64,000 nucleotides of DNA from Klenkia soli (GCF_900103975.1 NZ_FNIR01000003.1:186001-250000), one strand, 5' to 3'; positions 43,221 through 58,401 are shown, counted from the first letter of the stretch. A program made the numbers and translations. Notes: generated by a model not told the origin, from the sequence alone.

Positions 43221-43772
43221 GTGCCACGCCAGGTCTTCCTCTTCGAACGCCCCGTCCGCTTCGTCGCCGGCACCGTCGGCCAGCCCGGTGACCGCACCTT
43301 CTACCTGCAGGCCGCCGACCAGGCCGGCCGCGTGGTCAGCGTCGCCCTCGAGAAGTCGCAGGTCGAGGTGCTCGCCGAGCGCATGAGCGAGCTGCTGGAC
43401 GAGATCGCCACCCGCGCCACCACCGTCGTCCCCCCGGACGCCGACGTCGACGACCTGGACCCGCTGACCGCCCCGGTCGACGAGGAGTTCCGGGTCGCGG
43501 CCATGGGGCTGGCCTGGGACGGCGAGCAGCAGGCCGTCGTCGTCGAGGCCGTGGCCGCCGGTGAGGAGCCGATCGACGAGGACGCAATCCTCTCCGACGC
43601 CGACGAGGGCCCCGACGCCCTCCGGGTGGTCATCACCCCCGCAGCCGCCCGCGGCTTCGTCGCCCGGGCCCGCCGGGTCGTCTCCGCCGGCCGCCCGGCC
43701 TGCCCGCTGTGCTCCATGCCGCTGGACCCGGCCGGGCACGTCTGCCCGCGGCAGAACGGGTACCGGCGCTGA
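43221..43772 (+). CDS. DUF3090 family protein, 183 aa
   Basis: The start (P-R-Q-V-F-L-F-E-R-P-V-R-F) and end (C-P-L-C ... C-P-R-Q-N-G-Y) are the conserved ends of DUF3090 proteins, with a zinc-binding pair of Cys motifs at the C-terminus. The family is nearly always next to the phosphatase and SCO1664 genes in actinobacteria, as here. Function unknown. Confidence 0.85.
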   Translation: MPRQVFLFERPVRFVAGTVGQPGDRTFYLQAADQAGRVVSVALEKSQVEVLAERMSELLDEIATRATTVVPPDADVDDLDPLTAPVDEEFRVAAMGLAWDGEQQAVVVEAVAAGEEPIDEDAILSDADEGPDALRVVITPAAARGFVARARRVVSAGRPACPLCSMPLDPAGHVCPRQNGYRR

Positions 43773-43804
43773 CCGAGCCCGAGGGCCGCACGGGCGACGA
43801 GCTC

Positions 43805-44659
43805 GTGGACGCCTTCCTCGACGGTGACCTCGACGACCTGGTGGACGACGGGGCCGACGACGAGGAGTACGAGGACGACGAGTCCGGGGACGGCGAGACC
43901 CGCGAGGTGGAGGGCCTGGCCTTCGACCACGGCGACCGCCGCTCCCCGCGGGACGACGCCGAGGCCCGCACCCTGCTGCTGGACGGCGAGCTGGACCTCG
44001 AGGGCCGGCTGCTCGACGCCTCGAACGTCACGCTGATCGGGGCCATCCGCACCGACGATCTGGCGGGGGAGTGCGTCTACAAGCCGGTGCGCGGCGAGCG
44101 CCCGCTGTGGGACTTCCCCGACGGCACCCTGGCCGGCCGCGAGATCAGCGCCTACCTGGTCTCCGAGGCCACGGGCTGGCGGGTCGTGCCGCCGACGGTG
44201 CTGCGCGACGGGCCGTTCGGCAGCGGCATGGTGCAGCTGTGGCAGCACATCGACCCCACGGTCGAGATGACCACGTTCGTGCGCCGCGACGTCCCCGAGC
44301 TGCGCCGGATGGCCGTCTTCGACGCGGTGGTCAACAACGCCGACCGCAAGGGCGGCCACATGATCCCGGTGGCCGGTGGCCACGTGTACGGCGTTGACCA
44401 CGGCATCTGCTTCTCCGCCGACCCCAAGCTGCGCACCCTGCTGTGGCGCTGGGCGGGGCAGCCGCTCACCGACGAGGCGCTGGAGGTGCTGGAGCGGCTG
44501 CAGGACCAGCTGCGCGGCGACCTCGGCGAGCAGCTGCACGAGCACCTCACGCGCACCGAGGTCCGCCGCACCCAGCAGCGGGTCGCCGACCTGCTGCGCA
44601 GCGGCCGGCACCCCGAGCCCAGCGGTGACTGGCCCGCCCTGCCCTGGCCGCCCTTCTAG
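43805..44659 (+). CDS. SCO1664-family protein, about 284 aa
   Basis: L-L-D-G-E-L-D-L-E-G-R-L-L-D-A-S-N, then Y-K-P-V-R-G-E-R-P-L-W-D-F-P and V-V-N-N-A-D-R-K-G-G-H match the SCO1664 family. It resembles phosphatidylinositol/protein-kinase-like folds (K-P, N-x-D, D-H-G), but no activity is known to me. The first 45 residues are very acidic and poorly conserved. The start is uncertain: GTG 43805 is used, and a CTG at 43769 or an upstream overlap with DUF3090 is possible. Confidence 0.8.
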   Translation: MDAFLDGDLDDLVDDGADDEEYEDDESGDGETREVEGLAFDHGDRRSPRDDAEARTLLLDGELDLEGRLLDASNVTLIGAIRTDDLAGECVYKPVRGERPLWDFPDGTLAGREISAYLVSEATGWRVVPPTVLRDGPFGSGMVQLWQHIDPTVEMTTFVRRDVPELRRMAVFDAVVNNADRKGGHMIPVAGGHVYGVDHGICFSADPKLRTLLWRWAGQPLTDEALEVLERLQDQLRGDLGEQLHEHLTRTEVRRTQQRVADLLRSGRHPEPSGDWPALPWPPF

Positions 44660-45129
44660 CCGGTGGCGGCCTGCTCCAGCGCCTCGAGCGACTGGTCCAG
44701 GAACGTGCGCGGGAACGCGGGCAGCCCGCCGATCTCGTCGCGGACGGCCTGCGGCGTGGCGCTCCAGTCGTAGGTGAGCGTCACCGCGGTCCCGTCGCCC
44801 TCCGGCGCCAGCTCGTACCGCCACGTCCACCCGCCGGTGCCCAGCTCGCCGGCGTCGTCCACCTGGCCCGGCTCCCAGGCAATCACCCGGTCGGGTTCGA
44901 ACGCGACGACCCGGTTGTGCATCACGTAGGGCTTCCCGCTGCTCGGGAACGCCATGTGCATGCCGAACACCTGACCCACCGCGGTGATCGGGGCCGGGTC
45001 GAGGGCGTCCCGCACCCAGTTGCCGGGCTCGGTCTCCCGGTGCCGGGTCGGGTCGGCGAGCACGGCGAACACCGCCTGTGGCGTGGCGGGGACGATCCGG
45101 CTGACCACGAACCGCTCCTCGGCGCTCAT
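44656..45129 (-). CDS. SRPBCC family protein, 157 aa
   Basis: The pattern V-V-S-R-I-V-P-A-T-P-Q-A-V-F-A-V-L-A-D-P and later W-R-Y-E-L-A-P-E-G-D-G-T is the ligand-binding START/SRPBCC fold. The ligand is unknown. It is translationally coupled to the DUF899 gene (ATGA) and is convergent with SCO1664, the stops overlapping by four bases. Confidence 0.8.
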   Translation of the reverse strand: MSAEERFVVSRIVPATPQAVFAVLADPTRHRETEPGNWVRDALDPAPITAVGQVFGMHMAFPSSGKPYVMHNRVVAFEPDRVIAWEPGQVDDAGELGTGGWTWRYELAPEGDGTAVTLTYDWSATPQAVRDEIGGLPAFPRTFLDQSLEALEQAATG

Positions 45130-45827
45130 GCCTGGGCCGCCGGTGCGCCGTACAGCCGGGCGACGTCGGGGGAGTCCAGCCAGCCCGCGTAGGTCTCGCC
45201 GACCGGCCAGCCCTCGGGGTGGTCCTGCCAGGGCTCCTGGCGTCCCCACGGGAGGAGGTCGACGAGGGGGAAGGTGTGGCTGAGCTGCTCGACGCCGCGG
45301 CCGGACGTCGTCCACGTGCGGAAGACCTGGTCCCCGCGCCGGAGGAGCACGTTGACTCCGAACCCGCCGCCGGCCGGGGCGCCCAGGTCGGCCCCGAACG
45401 GGCTGTCGGCCGTGGAGTACCAGGTCAGCCGGTTGCCCACCTTCTCCCGGTAGGCGAGCGCCTGGTCGATCGGGCCCGGGGTGACGACGACGAAGCGGGC
45501 GTCGTAGCCGTGCAGGAATCCGGTGCCCCGGAACTGCGAGGTGAAGCTGGTGCAGCCGCCGCACTGCCACTGGGCGCCCGGGTGCCACATGTGGTGGTAG
45601 GTGATCAGCTGCGCGGCGCCCTCGAACACGTCGACCAGCCGGACCGGTCCGTCGGCCCCGACCAGGGTGTACTCGGGCAGCGCGACCATCGGCAGGCGGC
45701 GCCGCTGCGCCGCGATGGCGTCGAGCTCGCGGGTGGCCGCCTTCTCGCGGGCCCGCAGCTGGTCGAGCTGCGCCTGCCACTGCGCTGCGTCGACCACCTC
45801 GGGCCACGCGGTGGGGGTGCTGGACAC
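45126..45827 (-). CDS. DUF899 thioredoxin-like protein, 233 aa
   Basis: GAGGAGG before the GTG sets the start. The protein has a long N-terminal helix, then Y-H-H-M-W-H-P and C-G-G-C-T-S-F, the variant CxxC site of the DUF899 family, whose members resemble peroxiredoxin/thioredoxin proteins. Redox function is inferred. It forms a two-gene unit with the SRPBCC gene. Confidence 0.8.
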   Translation of the reverse strand: MSSTPTAWPEVVDAAQWQAQLDQLRAREKAATRELDAIAAQRRRLPMVALPEYTLVGADGPVRLVDVFEGAAQLITYHHMWHPGAQWQCGGCTSFTSQFRGTGFLHGYDARFVVVTPGPIDQALAYREKVGNRLTWYSTADSPFGADLGAPAGGGFGVNVLLRRGDQVFRTWTTSGRGVEQLSHTFPLVDLLPWGRQEPWQDHPEGWPVGETYAGWLDSPDVARLYGAPAAQA

Positions 45828-45949
45828 GGTGCCTCCTCGTCGAGGGATGGGTGCGCGGCTCCCACGCTGGACCCGCTCGGCGTGCGCGGTCAAGGGCACC
45901 GGTCCGCACCGGGTGCTCACCGGCCCGGCCACCTGTCGGACACCGCCCG

Positions 45950-45955
45950 TAGGCT
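45950..45955 (+). promoter_or_regulatory. -10 box TAGGCT, leaderless start of mshC
   Basis: TAGGCT is six bases upstream of the GTG at 45962. Confidence 0.5.
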
Positions 45956-45961
45956 TCCGAC

Positions 45962-47209
45962 GTGCTGAGCTGGCCCGCCCCCCTCCTGCCCTCCCTCCCC
46001 GGGAACGGCCCCGCCCTGCGGTTGCACGACACCGCACGCGCCGAGGTCGTGGCGACCAGCCCGGGCCCCACCGCGCGCATGTACGTCTGCGGCATCACGC
46101 CCTACGACGCCACGCACCTCGGCCACGCCGCCACCTACCTGGCCTTCGACCTGGTCAACCGGCTGTGGCGCGACCTCGGCCACGCCGTGCACTACGTGCA
46201 GAACGTCACCGACGTCGACGACCCGCTGTTCGAGCGGGCGAATCGCGACGGCGAGGACTGGATCGTGCTCGGCATGCGCGAGACCGCGCTGTTCCGCGAG
46301 GACATGACCGCGCTGCGCGTGCTGCCGCCCGAGGACTACGTCGGGGCCGTCGAGGCCATCCCGCAGATCGTCGCCCACGTCGAGGAGCTGCAGGCCGCGG
46401 GCCTGGCCTACACGCTCGACGACGGCACCGGCGACGTCTACCACGACATCGCGCAGGCGCCGGGCTTCGGCGGCGAGAGCGGCTACGACGAGCCGACCAT
46501 GCTGCGGCTGTCCGTCGAGCGCGGTGGCGACCCCGACCGGCCGGGCAAGCGCAACGCGCTCGACCCGCTGCTGTGGCGCGGTGCCCGCGAGGGCGAGCCC
46601 TCCTGGGCCGGCCCGCAGGGCGTCGCCGGGCGCCCGGGGTGGCACGTCGAGTGTGCCTCGATCGCGCTGGGCACGATCGGCATGGGCTTCGACGTCCAGG
46701 CCGGCGGCAGCGACCTGGTCTTCCCGCACCACGAGTTCTCCGCCGTCCACGCCGAGGCGCTCACCGGCACCAAGCCCTTCGCCCAGGCCTACGTGCACGC
46801 GGCGATGATCGGCCTCGACGGCGAGAAGATGAGCAAGAGCCGGGGCAACCTGGTGTTCGTCTCCCGGCTGCGCGGCGACGGCGTCGATCCCATGGCGATC
46901 CGGCTGGCCCTGCTGAGCGGGCACTACCGCACCGACCGCGCCTGGACCCCCGACCTGCTCACCGCCGCCGAGCGTCGGCTGGCCACCTGGCGCGAGGCGG
47001 TCACCCGGCAGTCCGGTGCGTGCGCGGCCGAGGTGCTCATCGCCGTCCGCAAGCGGTTGGCCGACGACCTCGACTCACCCGGCGCGATCGCCGCGGTCGA
47101 CGCCTGGGCCCTGGCCACCCTGGGCGGCGGCGACACCGCCGAGCAGGACGAGGGCGCCCCCGACGTCGTCCGCGACGCCGTCGACGCACTGCTCGGCGTG
47201 GCGCTGTAG
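45962..47209 (+). CDS. mshC: L-cysteine:1D-myo-inositol 2-amino-2-deoxy-alpha-D-glucopyranoside ligase
   Basis: The CysRS-like catalytic domain has [13 protein letters not shown] (HIGH region) and K-M-S-K-S (near residue 287). Zn-binding Cys/His residues include W-H-V-E-C-A-S and F-P-H-H-E. It ligates Cys to GlcN-Ins in mycothiol synthesis, so the cell uses mycothiol as its low-mass thiol. The length (415) fits MshC and is shorter than a tRNA synthetase. Confidence 0.95.
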   Translation: MLSWPAPLLPSLPGNGPALRLHDTARAEVVATSPGPTARMYVCGITPYDATHLGHAATYLAFDLVNRLWRDLGHAVHYVQNVTDVDDPLFERANRDGEDWIVLGMRETALFREDMTALRVLPPEDYVGAVEAIPQIVAHVEELQAAGLAYTLDDGTGDVYHDIAQAPGFGGESGYDEPTMLRLSVERGGDPDRPGKRNALDPLLWRGAREGEPSWAGPQGVAGRPGWHVECASIALGTIGMGFDVQAGGSDLVFPHHEFSAVHAEALTGTKPFAQAYVHAAMIGLDGEKMSKSRGNLVFVSRLRGDGVDPMAIRLALLSGHYRTDRAWTPDLLTAAERRLATWREAVTRQSGACAAEVLIAVRKRLADDLDSPGAIAAVDAWALATLGGGDTAEQDEGAPDVVRDAVDALLGVAL

Positions 47210-47214
47210 GCGCG

Positions 47215-48237
47215 GTGAGCACCTCCTTCCGGCTCACCGACCGGGCCGCCCGCGAGCAGGCCGAGCAGTCGCTCGCCCCGGGGGCCGCGCGGTCCACGGC
47301 GTCCCGCGGCCGGGTGCGGCCCGAGCCCGAGGACCCGCTGCGCACGGCCTACGAGCGCGACCGCGACCGGATCCTGCACGCCAAGGCGTTCCGCCGGCTC
47401 AAGCACAAGACGCAGGTCTTCCTGCACCCGGACGGCGACCACTTCGTCACCCGGCTCACCCACACCCTGCAGGTCACCCAGGTCGCCCGGTCGCTCGCCG
47501 CCGCGCTGGGGCTGAACGAGACCCTCGCCGAGGCGATCGCCCTGGGCCACGACGTCGGGCACTCACCCTTCGGCCACATCGGCGAGGACGCCCTGGAGCC
47601 CTACGTCCCCGGCGGCTGGCACCACGCCGCCCAGGGCGTGCGCATCGTCGAGGTGCTCGAGGACCTCAACCTCACCTGGGAGGTCCGCGACGGCATCCGC
47701 GCGCACAGCTGGAAGATCGACCCGCCGCCGACCACCCGCGAAGCCGAGTGCGTGCGGTACGCCGACCGCATCGGCTACCTGTCGCACGACGCCCTGGACG
47801 CCGTCCGGGCCGGCGTGCTGCGGCCCGGCGACCTACCCGCCCGGGCCCGGGCGGTCTTCGGCGAGCCCGGCAGCCAGATGGTGGGTGCGATGATCGACGC
47901 CGTGGTGGCCGGCAGCCTGGCCGACGGCGGGCGCGTGGTCATGGAGCCCGACGCGCTGGAGGCCATGCACGAGCTGCGGGCGTTCATGTTCGAGCGGGTC
48001 TACGGCTCCGAGGTCGCCGCCGGGCAGAAGCACGTAGCGGTCGGGGTGATCCGCCGGCTGGTCGAGCACTACCTGGAGCACCCCGAGCAGATCCCGGCCA
48101 GCTACCGCGACCCGGCCGCCGGCACGATGACCCAGGTCGTCGACCACGTCACCGGCATGACCGACCGCTACGCCCTCACCACCCACGACCGCCTCTTCGA
48201 CGCCGACGCGAGCCTGCGGATGACGCCCCTCCTCTAG
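47215..48237 (+). CDS. dgt: Deoxyguanosinetriphosphate triphosphohydrolase-like protein, 340 aa
   Basis: The HD-domain motifs R-L-T-H-T-L-Q-V, G-H-D-V-G-H-S-P-F-G-H and a later Y-A-D-R-I-G-Y-L-S-H-D coordinate the metal. They place it in the dGTPase family, which lowers dNTP pools (often dGTP). In some bacteria such enzymes also counter phage, but nothing here indicates that role. It is convergent with the PAC2 gene (stops overlap by four). Confidence 0.9.
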   Translation: MSTSFRLTDRAAREQAEQSLAPGAARSTASRGRVRPEPEDPLRTAYERDRDRILHAKAFRRLKHKTQVFLHPDGDHFVTRLTHTLQVTQVARSLAAALGLNETLAEAIALGHDVGHSPFGHIGEDALEPYVPGGWHHAAQGVRIVEVLEDLNLTWEVRDGIRAHSWKIDPPPTTREAECVRYADRIGYLSHDALDAVRAGVLRPGDLPARARAVFGEPGSQMVGAMIDAVVAGSLADGGRVVMEPDALEAMHELRAFMFERVYGSEVAAGQKHVAVGVIRRLVEHYLEHPEQIPASYRDPAAGTMTQVVDHVTGMTDRYALTTHDRLFDADASLRMTPLL

Positions 48238-49085
48238 CGCTCGCGGCGCTTGAGGTAGCGCTCGAACTCGCGGGCGATCTGGTCGCCGTCAGCCTGGCTG
48301 AGGTCGCTCTCCGTGGCCCGCTCCTCGAGGGAGCGGACGTACTCGACGACCTCGTCGTCGTCGGCGGCCATCTCGTCGACCTGCTTGACCCACTGCTCGG
48401 CCTGCTCGGGCAGGGCGCCCATCGGCACGGTGAGCTCGAGGACCTCCTCGACCCGGTGCAGCAGCGCGACGGTGGCCCGCGGGGACGGCGGCTGGGACAC
48501 GTAGTGCGGGACGGCGGCCCAGAAGCTCACCGCGGGCAGCCCGGCCTGGACGCAGGCGTCCTGGAACACCCCGAGGATGCCGGTCGGCCCCTCGTAGGTC
48601 GAGGTCTCCAGGCCCCACTTCTGGGCCGACTCGGTGTCGTAGGCCGAGCCCGAGACCGGGGTGGGCCGGGTGTGCGGGGTGTCGGCCAGCAGGGCCCCCA
48701 GGGCCACCACCGTGGACACCTGCAGCTCCTGCAGGATCGCGATCAGCTCGGCGCAGAACCCGCGCCACCGCATGTTGGGCTCGATGCCGCGCACCAGGAC
48801 GACGTCGCGGTCGCCGCCCGCGGGCGTGCGGGCCACCGAGATGCGGGTGGTGGGCCACTCGATCCGGCGGCTGACGCCGTCCTTGAGGGAGACCTGCGGG
48901 CGGTTGACCTGGAAGTCGTAGTAGTCCTCGGGGTCCAGGGCGGCCAGCGGCTCGGCGTCCCAGATGAGCTCCAGGTGCTCCAGCGCGCCGGTCGCGGCGT
49001 CCCCCGCGTCGTTCCACCCCTCGAAGGCCACCACGACGACGGGGTCGGTGAGCCGGGGCAGGTCGGACGGAGTCGGGTCGATCAC
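48234..49085 (-). CDS. PAC2 family protein, 283 aa
   Basis: [23 protein letters not shown] and [15 protein letters not shown] are the conserved elements of the PAC2 (proteasome-assembly-chaperone-like) family. Its role in bacteria is unknown. An acidic C-terminal helix ends the protein. TAGGCT seven bases before the GTG suggests a leaderless mRNA. Confidence 0.85.
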   Translation of the reverse strand: MIDPTPSDLPRLTDPVVVVAFEGWNDAGDAATGALEHLELIWDAEPLAALDPEDYYDFQVNRPQVSLKDGVSRRIEWPTTRISVARTPAGGDRDVVLVRGIEPNMRWRGFCAELIAILQELQVSTVVALGALLADTPHTRPTPVSGSAYDTESAQKWGLETSTYEGPTGILGVFQDACVQAGLPAVSFWAAVPHYVSQPPSPRATVALLHRVEEVLELTVPMGALPEQAEQWVKQVDEMAADDDEVVEYVRSLEERATESDLSQADGDQIAREFERYLKRRER

Positions 49086-49092
49086 CCGACCG

Positions 49093-49098
49093 AGCCTA
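49093..49098 (-). promoter_or_regulatory. -10 box TAGGCT, leaderless start of the PAC2 gene
   Basis: On the minus strand TAGGCT is seven bases before the GTG at 49085. Confidence 0.5.
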
Positions 49099-49233
49099 CG
49101 TCGCCCGCGCGGTGTGCCCCCGGCACCGCGGCCCGACGTGCGACCATGGGGTGATCCGGTCGCACCGTGGAGCCCCGCAACGCAGCCGACTCGCCCCGCC
49201 GGCGAGCCGCACCCGTTGACCCGTGAGGTACCC

Positions 49234-53027
<3,794 letters not shown>

Positions 53028-53031
<4 letters not shown>

Positions 53032-53702
53032 GAGCCGTGCTGTTCGACATGGACGGGACGTTGCTGGCGACCGAGCAGTACTGGGACGAGGCACTGGTCG
53101 AGCTCGGCGCCGGCTGGGGGAAGACGGTGGGGCCCGATGCCCTCGCGGCGACCGCCGGGGTCGACCTGGACGGCGCGATGGCCATCGTCCGGGCCGCCGT
53201 CGGCGTGAGCCGGACGCCCGAGGAGTCCGCGGCCGACCACACCTGGGTGGTCGACCGGGTCGAGCAGCTCATGGCCGAGGCGGTCACCTGGCAGCCCGGC
53301 GCCCGTGAGCTGCTGCTCGCCTGCCACGCGGACGACGTGAGGACAGCGCTGGTCACCACGACGCCCCGGGCCCTGGTCACCCACGTGCTGGGGCACCTGC
53401 GGGCCGACCTGGGGGTCGAACCGTTCGAGGTGGTGGTGTGCGGGGACGAGGTGCCTGCCCGCAAGCCCGACCCGTCGCCCTACCTCCAGGCCATGGCGGC
53501 CCTGGACCTCGGGCCCGCGGACTGCGTGGTGGTGGAGGACTCCCTCACCGGCAGCCGGGCGGGTCTGGACGCGGGCTGCCGGGTGCTGGGCGTGCCGGCC
53601 GGCCAGGTGCTCCCGGCCGAGGCCGGCCTGACCGTCGCCGAGGGCCTCGAGGGCGTGACCCCGGCCGTGCTGGCCGACCTGCCCCACCCCGTGCGCACCT
53701 GA
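53028..53702 (+). CDS. HAD-superfamily phosphatase, 224 aa
   Basis: F-D-M-D-G-T-L is the nucleophile motif. V-T-T-T-P, K-P-D-P and E-D-S-L-T-G are motifs II-IV, placing it with beta-phosphoglucomutase-like HADs. The substrate is unknown. Its ATG overlaps the metH stop, so it is expressed together with metH. Confidence 0.85.
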
Positions 53703-53742
53703 CCCCCCGTGCCGGCACCGGCGCAGCGGCCCGTGCGGTCGG

Positions 53743-54675
53743 TCAGCCCGCGGCGGTCATCGGGAGCGTCGTGCGCCAGCCGGCGGCCGCGGCGGCCTCG
53801 GCCGGGAACGGCGGGGGAGTGCCGCCGAAGGACGGGCAGAACGCCTGGTGGTCGCACCAGCTGCACAGCTTGCTGCGGTTGGGTCGGAAGTCACCGGTCT
53901 CGACGGCCCGCCCGATCGCCGCCCAGATCGCCTGCAGCGTGCGCTCGAAGCGCAGCAGCTCGGCCTCGTCGGGGCCGTAGGTCAGGACGTCGCCGTCCTT
54001 CAGGTAGATCAGCTTCAGCTGGGCGGCCACGACCCCGCGGGTGCGCCACAGCACCAGGGCGTAGAACTTCATCTGGAACAGCGCCTTGGCCTCGAAGGCC
54101 TCCCGTGGCATGCCGCCGGTCTTGTAGTCGACCACCCGGAGCGCACCGTTGCGGGCCACGTCGAGCCGGTCGACGTAGCCTCGCAGCAGCAACCCGTCGG
54201 GCAGGGTGACCTCGACCAACTCCTCCCGGCCCTCGGGCTGGATGCGGGTGGGGTCCTCGAGCCGGAAGTAGGTCTCGACCAGGGCACCGGCGGACTCGAG
54301 CCAGCCGGCCAGCTCGGTCTCGCCCGTGTCGGCGGCCTCGAACAGCTCGGCGACCCCGGGCTCCTCGCGCAGCTCGGCCCACGCCGGGTCGACCAGCTCG
54401 CGCGCGGCAGCCACGGTGCGCTGGTCGGCCGGGAGGTCGTACAGCTTCTCCAGCACCGCGTGCACCAGCGTGCCCCGGACGGCGGCCCGGGACTTCTTCT
54501 CGGGCAACCGGTCGATGGTGCGGAACCGGTAGAGCAACGGGCAGCTCTTGAAGTCCGCCGCCCGCGACGGGGACAGCGAGGGCCGGCGGGGCGTGGTGTC
54601 GGCCGCCGTCGTCCGCTGGTCGGCCGGGTCGGCCGACGGATCGGTGACGTCCAGCGCGAGCTCCGTCGTCGTCAT
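53743..54675 (-). CDS. RecB-like PD-(D/E)XK exonuclease with Fe-S cluster motif, 310 aa
   Basis: S-R-A-A-D-F-K-S-C-P-L-L-Y-R-F and a C-terminal C-x2-C-x5-C (CSWCDHQAFC) are the four Cys of the Fe-S clasp seen in RecB/AddB/Cas4-type nucleases. G-T-L-V-H and R-V-V-D-Y-K-T-G are the catalytic strands. It is a stand-alone nuclease common next to trmI in actinobacteria. TACCGT seven bases before the ATG suggests leaderless expression. Confidence 0.85.
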   Translation of the reverse strand: MTTTELALDVTDPSADPADQRTTAADTTPRRPSLSPSRAADFKSCPLLYRFRTIDRLPEKKSRAAVRGTLVHAVLEKLYDLPADQRTVAAARELVDPAWAELREEPGVAELFEAADTGETELAGWLESAGALVETYFRLEDPTRIQPEGREELVEVTLPDGLLLRGYVDRLDVARNGALRVVDYKTGGMPREAFEAKALFQMKFYALVLWRTRGVVAAQLKLIYLKDGDVLTYGPDEAELLRFERTLQAIWAAIGRAVETGDFRPNRSKLCSWCDHQAFCPSFGGTPPPFPAEAAAAAGWRTTLPMTAAG

Positions 54676-54682
54676 GCCCGCC

Positions 54683-54688
54683 ACGGTA
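54683..54688 (-). promoter_or_regulatory. -10 box TACCGT, leaderless start of the RecB-like gene
   Basis: On the minus strand TACCGT is seven bases upstream of the ATG at 54675. Confidence 0.4.
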
Positions 54689-54689
54689 G

Positions 54690-55622
<933 letters not shown>

Positions 55623-55751
55623 GCGCCCGGCGGGCACGAGTGACGAGGTGTTGCACGCCTGTCACGCAGCGGCCCCGCGGTGCGGGCGTTCTGTCGTACG
55701 GCGTGGATACAGTGGCGGCTCGGCAGCCCCTGACGTGTGCGGAGGTGCGTG

Positions 55752-57533
55752 GTGGGTTCTCTCGGGCCTGATGAGTTCCGAGCGCGACGTGAGCGTGACG
55801 TCGCCTCCCTGGTGAGCCAGATCAGCTACCTCGAGGAGGAGATCGGCCTCCTGCGGCGCAAGGTGTCCGACAGCCCCCGGCAGGTGCGCGCGCTCGAGGA
55901 GCGGGTGGCCGAGGCCGAGGGCCGGGTGGCCTTCCTGTCCGAGCGCAACGACAAGCTCACCGACACCCTGCGGGGCGCGCGCGACCAGCTCGTGCAGCTC
56001 AAGGAGGAGATCGACCGCCTCGGGCAGCCGCCGTCGGGCTACGGCGTGTTCCTGGGCCGGTTCGACGACGGCACGGTCGACGTGTTCACCGGCGGCCGCA
56101 AGCTGCGGGTCTCGGTCTCCCCGGCGGTCGACGGCGAGGGCCTGCAGTACGGCCAGGAGCTGATGCTCAACGAGGCCATGAACGTGGTCGAGGCCCGCGG
56201 CTTCGAGCGGTCCGGCGACGTCGTCACCCTCAAGGAGCTGCTGGAGCCGATCGAGGGTCAGCCCGCCCGCGCGCTCGTCGTCGGGAACACCGACGAGGAG
56301 CGCGTGGTCCAGCTCGCCGACTCCCTGACGGGTCAGAAGCTGCGCAGCGGGGACTCGCTGCTGCTGGAGAGCCGCTCCGGGTTCGTCTACGAGCGCATCC
56401 CGAAGAGCGAGGTCGAGGAGCTGATCCTCGAGGAGGTCCCCGACATCGACTACGGCGACATCGGTGGCCTGTCGCGGCAGATCGAGCAGATCCGCGACGC
56501 CGTCGAGATGCCGTTCCTGCACAAGGACCTCTTCAAGACCTACGAGCTGCGCCCGCCGAAGGGCATCCTGCTCTACGGTCCGCCCGGCTGCGGCAAGACG
56601 CTGATCGCCAAGGCGGTGGCCAACTCGCTGGCCAAGCAGATCGCCGTGGCCCACGGGGCCGAGGAGGCCACCCGCGCGCGGTCCTACTTCCTCAACATCA
56701 AGGGCCCCGAGCTGCTCAACAAGTACGTCGGCGAGACCGAGCGGCACATCCGGCTGGTGTTCCAGCGCGCCCGCGAGAAGGCCAGCGAGGGCGCTCCGGT
56801 CATCGTGTTCTTCGACGAGATGGACTCCATCTTCCGCACCCGCGGCACCGGCGTCAGCTCCGACGTCGAGTCCACGATCGTGCCGCAGCTGCTCAGCGAG
56901 ATCGACGGCGTCGAGGGCCTCGAGAACGTCATCGTCATCGGCGCCTCCAACCGCGAGGACATGATCGACCCGGCGATCCTGCGGCCGGGCCGGCTCGACG
57001 TGAAGATCAAGATCGAGCGCCCCGACGCCGAGGCGGCCCGGGACATCTTCACCAAGTACCTGACGACGACGCTGCCGATCCACACCGACGACCTGGCCGA
57101 GCACGGCGGCAGCCGCGAGGCCACCATCGCCGGGATGATCCAGTCGACGGTGGAGCGCATGTACACCGAGAGCGAGGAGAACCGCTTCCTCGAGGTGACC
57201 TACGCCAACGGCGACAAGGAGGTCCTGTACTTCAAGGACTTCAACTCCGGCGCCATGCTCCAGAACATCGTCGACCGGGCCAAGAAGATGGCCATCAAGG
57301 ACCACCTGGAGACCGGCGGGCACGGCCTGCGGGTGGGCCACCTGATGGCGGCGTGCGTCGACGAGTTCAAGGAGAACGAGGACCTCCCCAACACCACCAA
57401 CCCCGACGACTGGGCGCGGATCTCGGGCAAGAAGGGCGAGCGGATCGTGTACATCCGCACGCTGATCAGCGGCAAGGGCAACGAGACCGGTCGGGCGATC
57501 GACACCGCCACCAACACCGGTCAGTACCTGTAG
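55752..57533 (+). CDS. arc: Proteasome-associated ATPase ARC/Mpa, 593 aa
   Basis: A coiled coil (residues about 15-85) captures Pup, two OB-like domains follow, then an AAA domain with G-P-P-G-C-G-K-T (near 276) and V-I-V-F-F-D-E-M-D. The C-terminal G-Q-Y-L is the tail that docks into the 20S core. GGAGG six bases before the GTG at 55752 sets the start. It unfolds pupylated proteins and feeds them to PrcBA. It is the first gene of the Pup cluster. Confidence 0.95.
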   Translation: MGSLGPDEFRARRERDVASLVSQISYLEEEIGLLRRKVSDSPRQVRALEERVAEAEGRVAFLSERNDKLTDTLRGARDQLVQLKEEIDRLGQPPSGYGVFLGRFDDGTVDVFTGGRKLRVSVSPAVDGEGLQYGQELMLNEAMNVVEARGFERSGDVVTLKELLEPIEGQPARALVVGNTDEERVVQLADSLTGQKLRSGDSLLLESRSGFVYERIPKSEVEELILEEVPDIDYGDIGGLSRQIEQIRDAVEMPFLHKDLFKTYELRPPKGILLYGPPGCGKTLIAKAVANSLAKQIAVAHGAEEATRARSYFLNIKGPELLNKYVGETERHIRLVFQRAREKASEGAPVIVFFDEMDSIFRTRGTGVSSDVESTIVPQLLSEIDGVEGLENVIVIGASNREDMIDPAILRPGRLDVKIKIERPDAEAARDIFTKYLTTTLPIHTDDLAEHGGSREATIAGMIQSTVERMYTESEENRFLEVTYANGDKEVLYFKDFNSGAMLQNIVDRAKKMAIKDHLETGGHGLRVGHLMAACVDEFKENEDLPNTTNPDDWARISGKKGERIVYIRTLISGKGNETGRAIDTATNTGQYL

Positions 57534-57537
57534 ACCG

Positions 57538-58392
57538 GTGCTGGGTCCGGCTCGGGGGGCGGTGTTGGCGTTCGGCGCCGCCCTCCTGCTGGTCGGGTGC
57601 ACCTCGACCGTGGACGGCACGGCGTCCCCGGCGCCGGTGGTCGCGCCCACGCCGGGCGACGACCCGCTGGTCGACGCGCCCGCCGTCGGCACGTGCCACG
57701 ACATCGAGACCACCTACTCGCCGCTCGAGGTCCCGCCCGTCGTCCCCTGCGACGCCGAGCACACGGGTGAGACCGCGGTCGTGCAGGACACCGGCCTGGC
57801 GCTGGAGGCCGCCTACCCCACCGAGGACGGAATCGACGAGGGCTACCTGGGCGACGTCTGGGACGAGGTCTGCGGGTACGACCTCGTCCAGGACTACCTG
57901 CAGGGGCAGGTCGGCGACCAGGCCTACGCCAGCTACACGCAGGTGCTCCCGACGCAGGAGCAGTGGGCGGCCGGTGCCCGGTGGGTGGCCTGCGACATCA
58001 CCTACGGCTACGGCCAGCCCGAGCCGGCCCCGGGCCGCATGGCCGGTGCACTGCGGTCGGGCGAGACCGCCCCCTACCGCGCGTGCCTCGACGGCGATGC
58101 CCAGGTCAGCGATGTCGTCGCCTGCTCCGACGACCACTGGGCCGAGCAGATCAGCGGCTCGCCCGACATCGCCGAGGGCACCCCGTTCCCGGCCGACCAG
58201 GCGGCCCGGGCGCCGATCGCCGCGCAGTGCCTGCCGGCCGCGGTCGACTACCTGGACGGCCCGCTCCCCGCGGACGTCACCGTCGACATCACCACCGAGG
58301 ACCCCGACGACTGGGCCGGCTTCCCGTTCGCCACCTGCGTGCTGGTCCCCACCGCGGGCGGTACGACCGACACGAGTTTCCGCGATCAATAG
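57538..58392 (+). CDS. Lipoprotein with septum-formation-like domain, 284 aa
   Basis: The N-terminus has a hydrophobic segment and L-L-V-G-C (lipobox, Cys21), so it is a secreted lipoprotein. The body contains paired Cys and G-T-C-H-D-I, C-D-A-E-H-T-G-E-T-A-V-V and V-A-C-D-I-T-Y-G motifs of the Septum_form family. It starts five bases after arc and ends within the -10 box of dop, so it is placed in the Pup cluster although its role is extracellular. A direct link to pupylation is not evident. Confidence 0.75.
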   Translation: MLGPARGAVLAFGAALLLVGCTSTVDGTASPAPVVAPTPGDDPLVDAPAVGTCHDIETTYSPLEVPPVVPCDAEHTGETAVVQDTGLALEAAYPTEDGIDEGYLGDVWDEVCGYDLVQDYLQGQVGDQAYASYTQVLPTQEQWAAGARWVACDITYGYGQPEPAPGRMAGALRSGETAPYRACLDGDAQVSDVVACSDDHWAEQISGSPDIAEGTPFPADQAARAPIAAQCLPAAVDYLDGPLPADVTVDITTEDPDDWAGFPFATCVLVPTAGGTTDTSFRDQ

Positions 58393-58395
58393 GCT
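58390..58395 (+). promoter_or_regulatory. -10 box TAGGCT overlapping a stop codon, leaderless start of dop
   Basis: TAGGCT is six bases before the ATG at 58402. Its TAG is the stop of the lipoprotein gene. Confidence 0.5.
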
Positions 58396-58401
58396 GGCGG
58401 C

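Noticed and set aside
49086-49233. Possible SAM/SAH- or cobalamin-riboswitch before metH
   Set aside because: I could not fit any known riboswitch consensus. The GC-rich leader shows only short inverted repeats.
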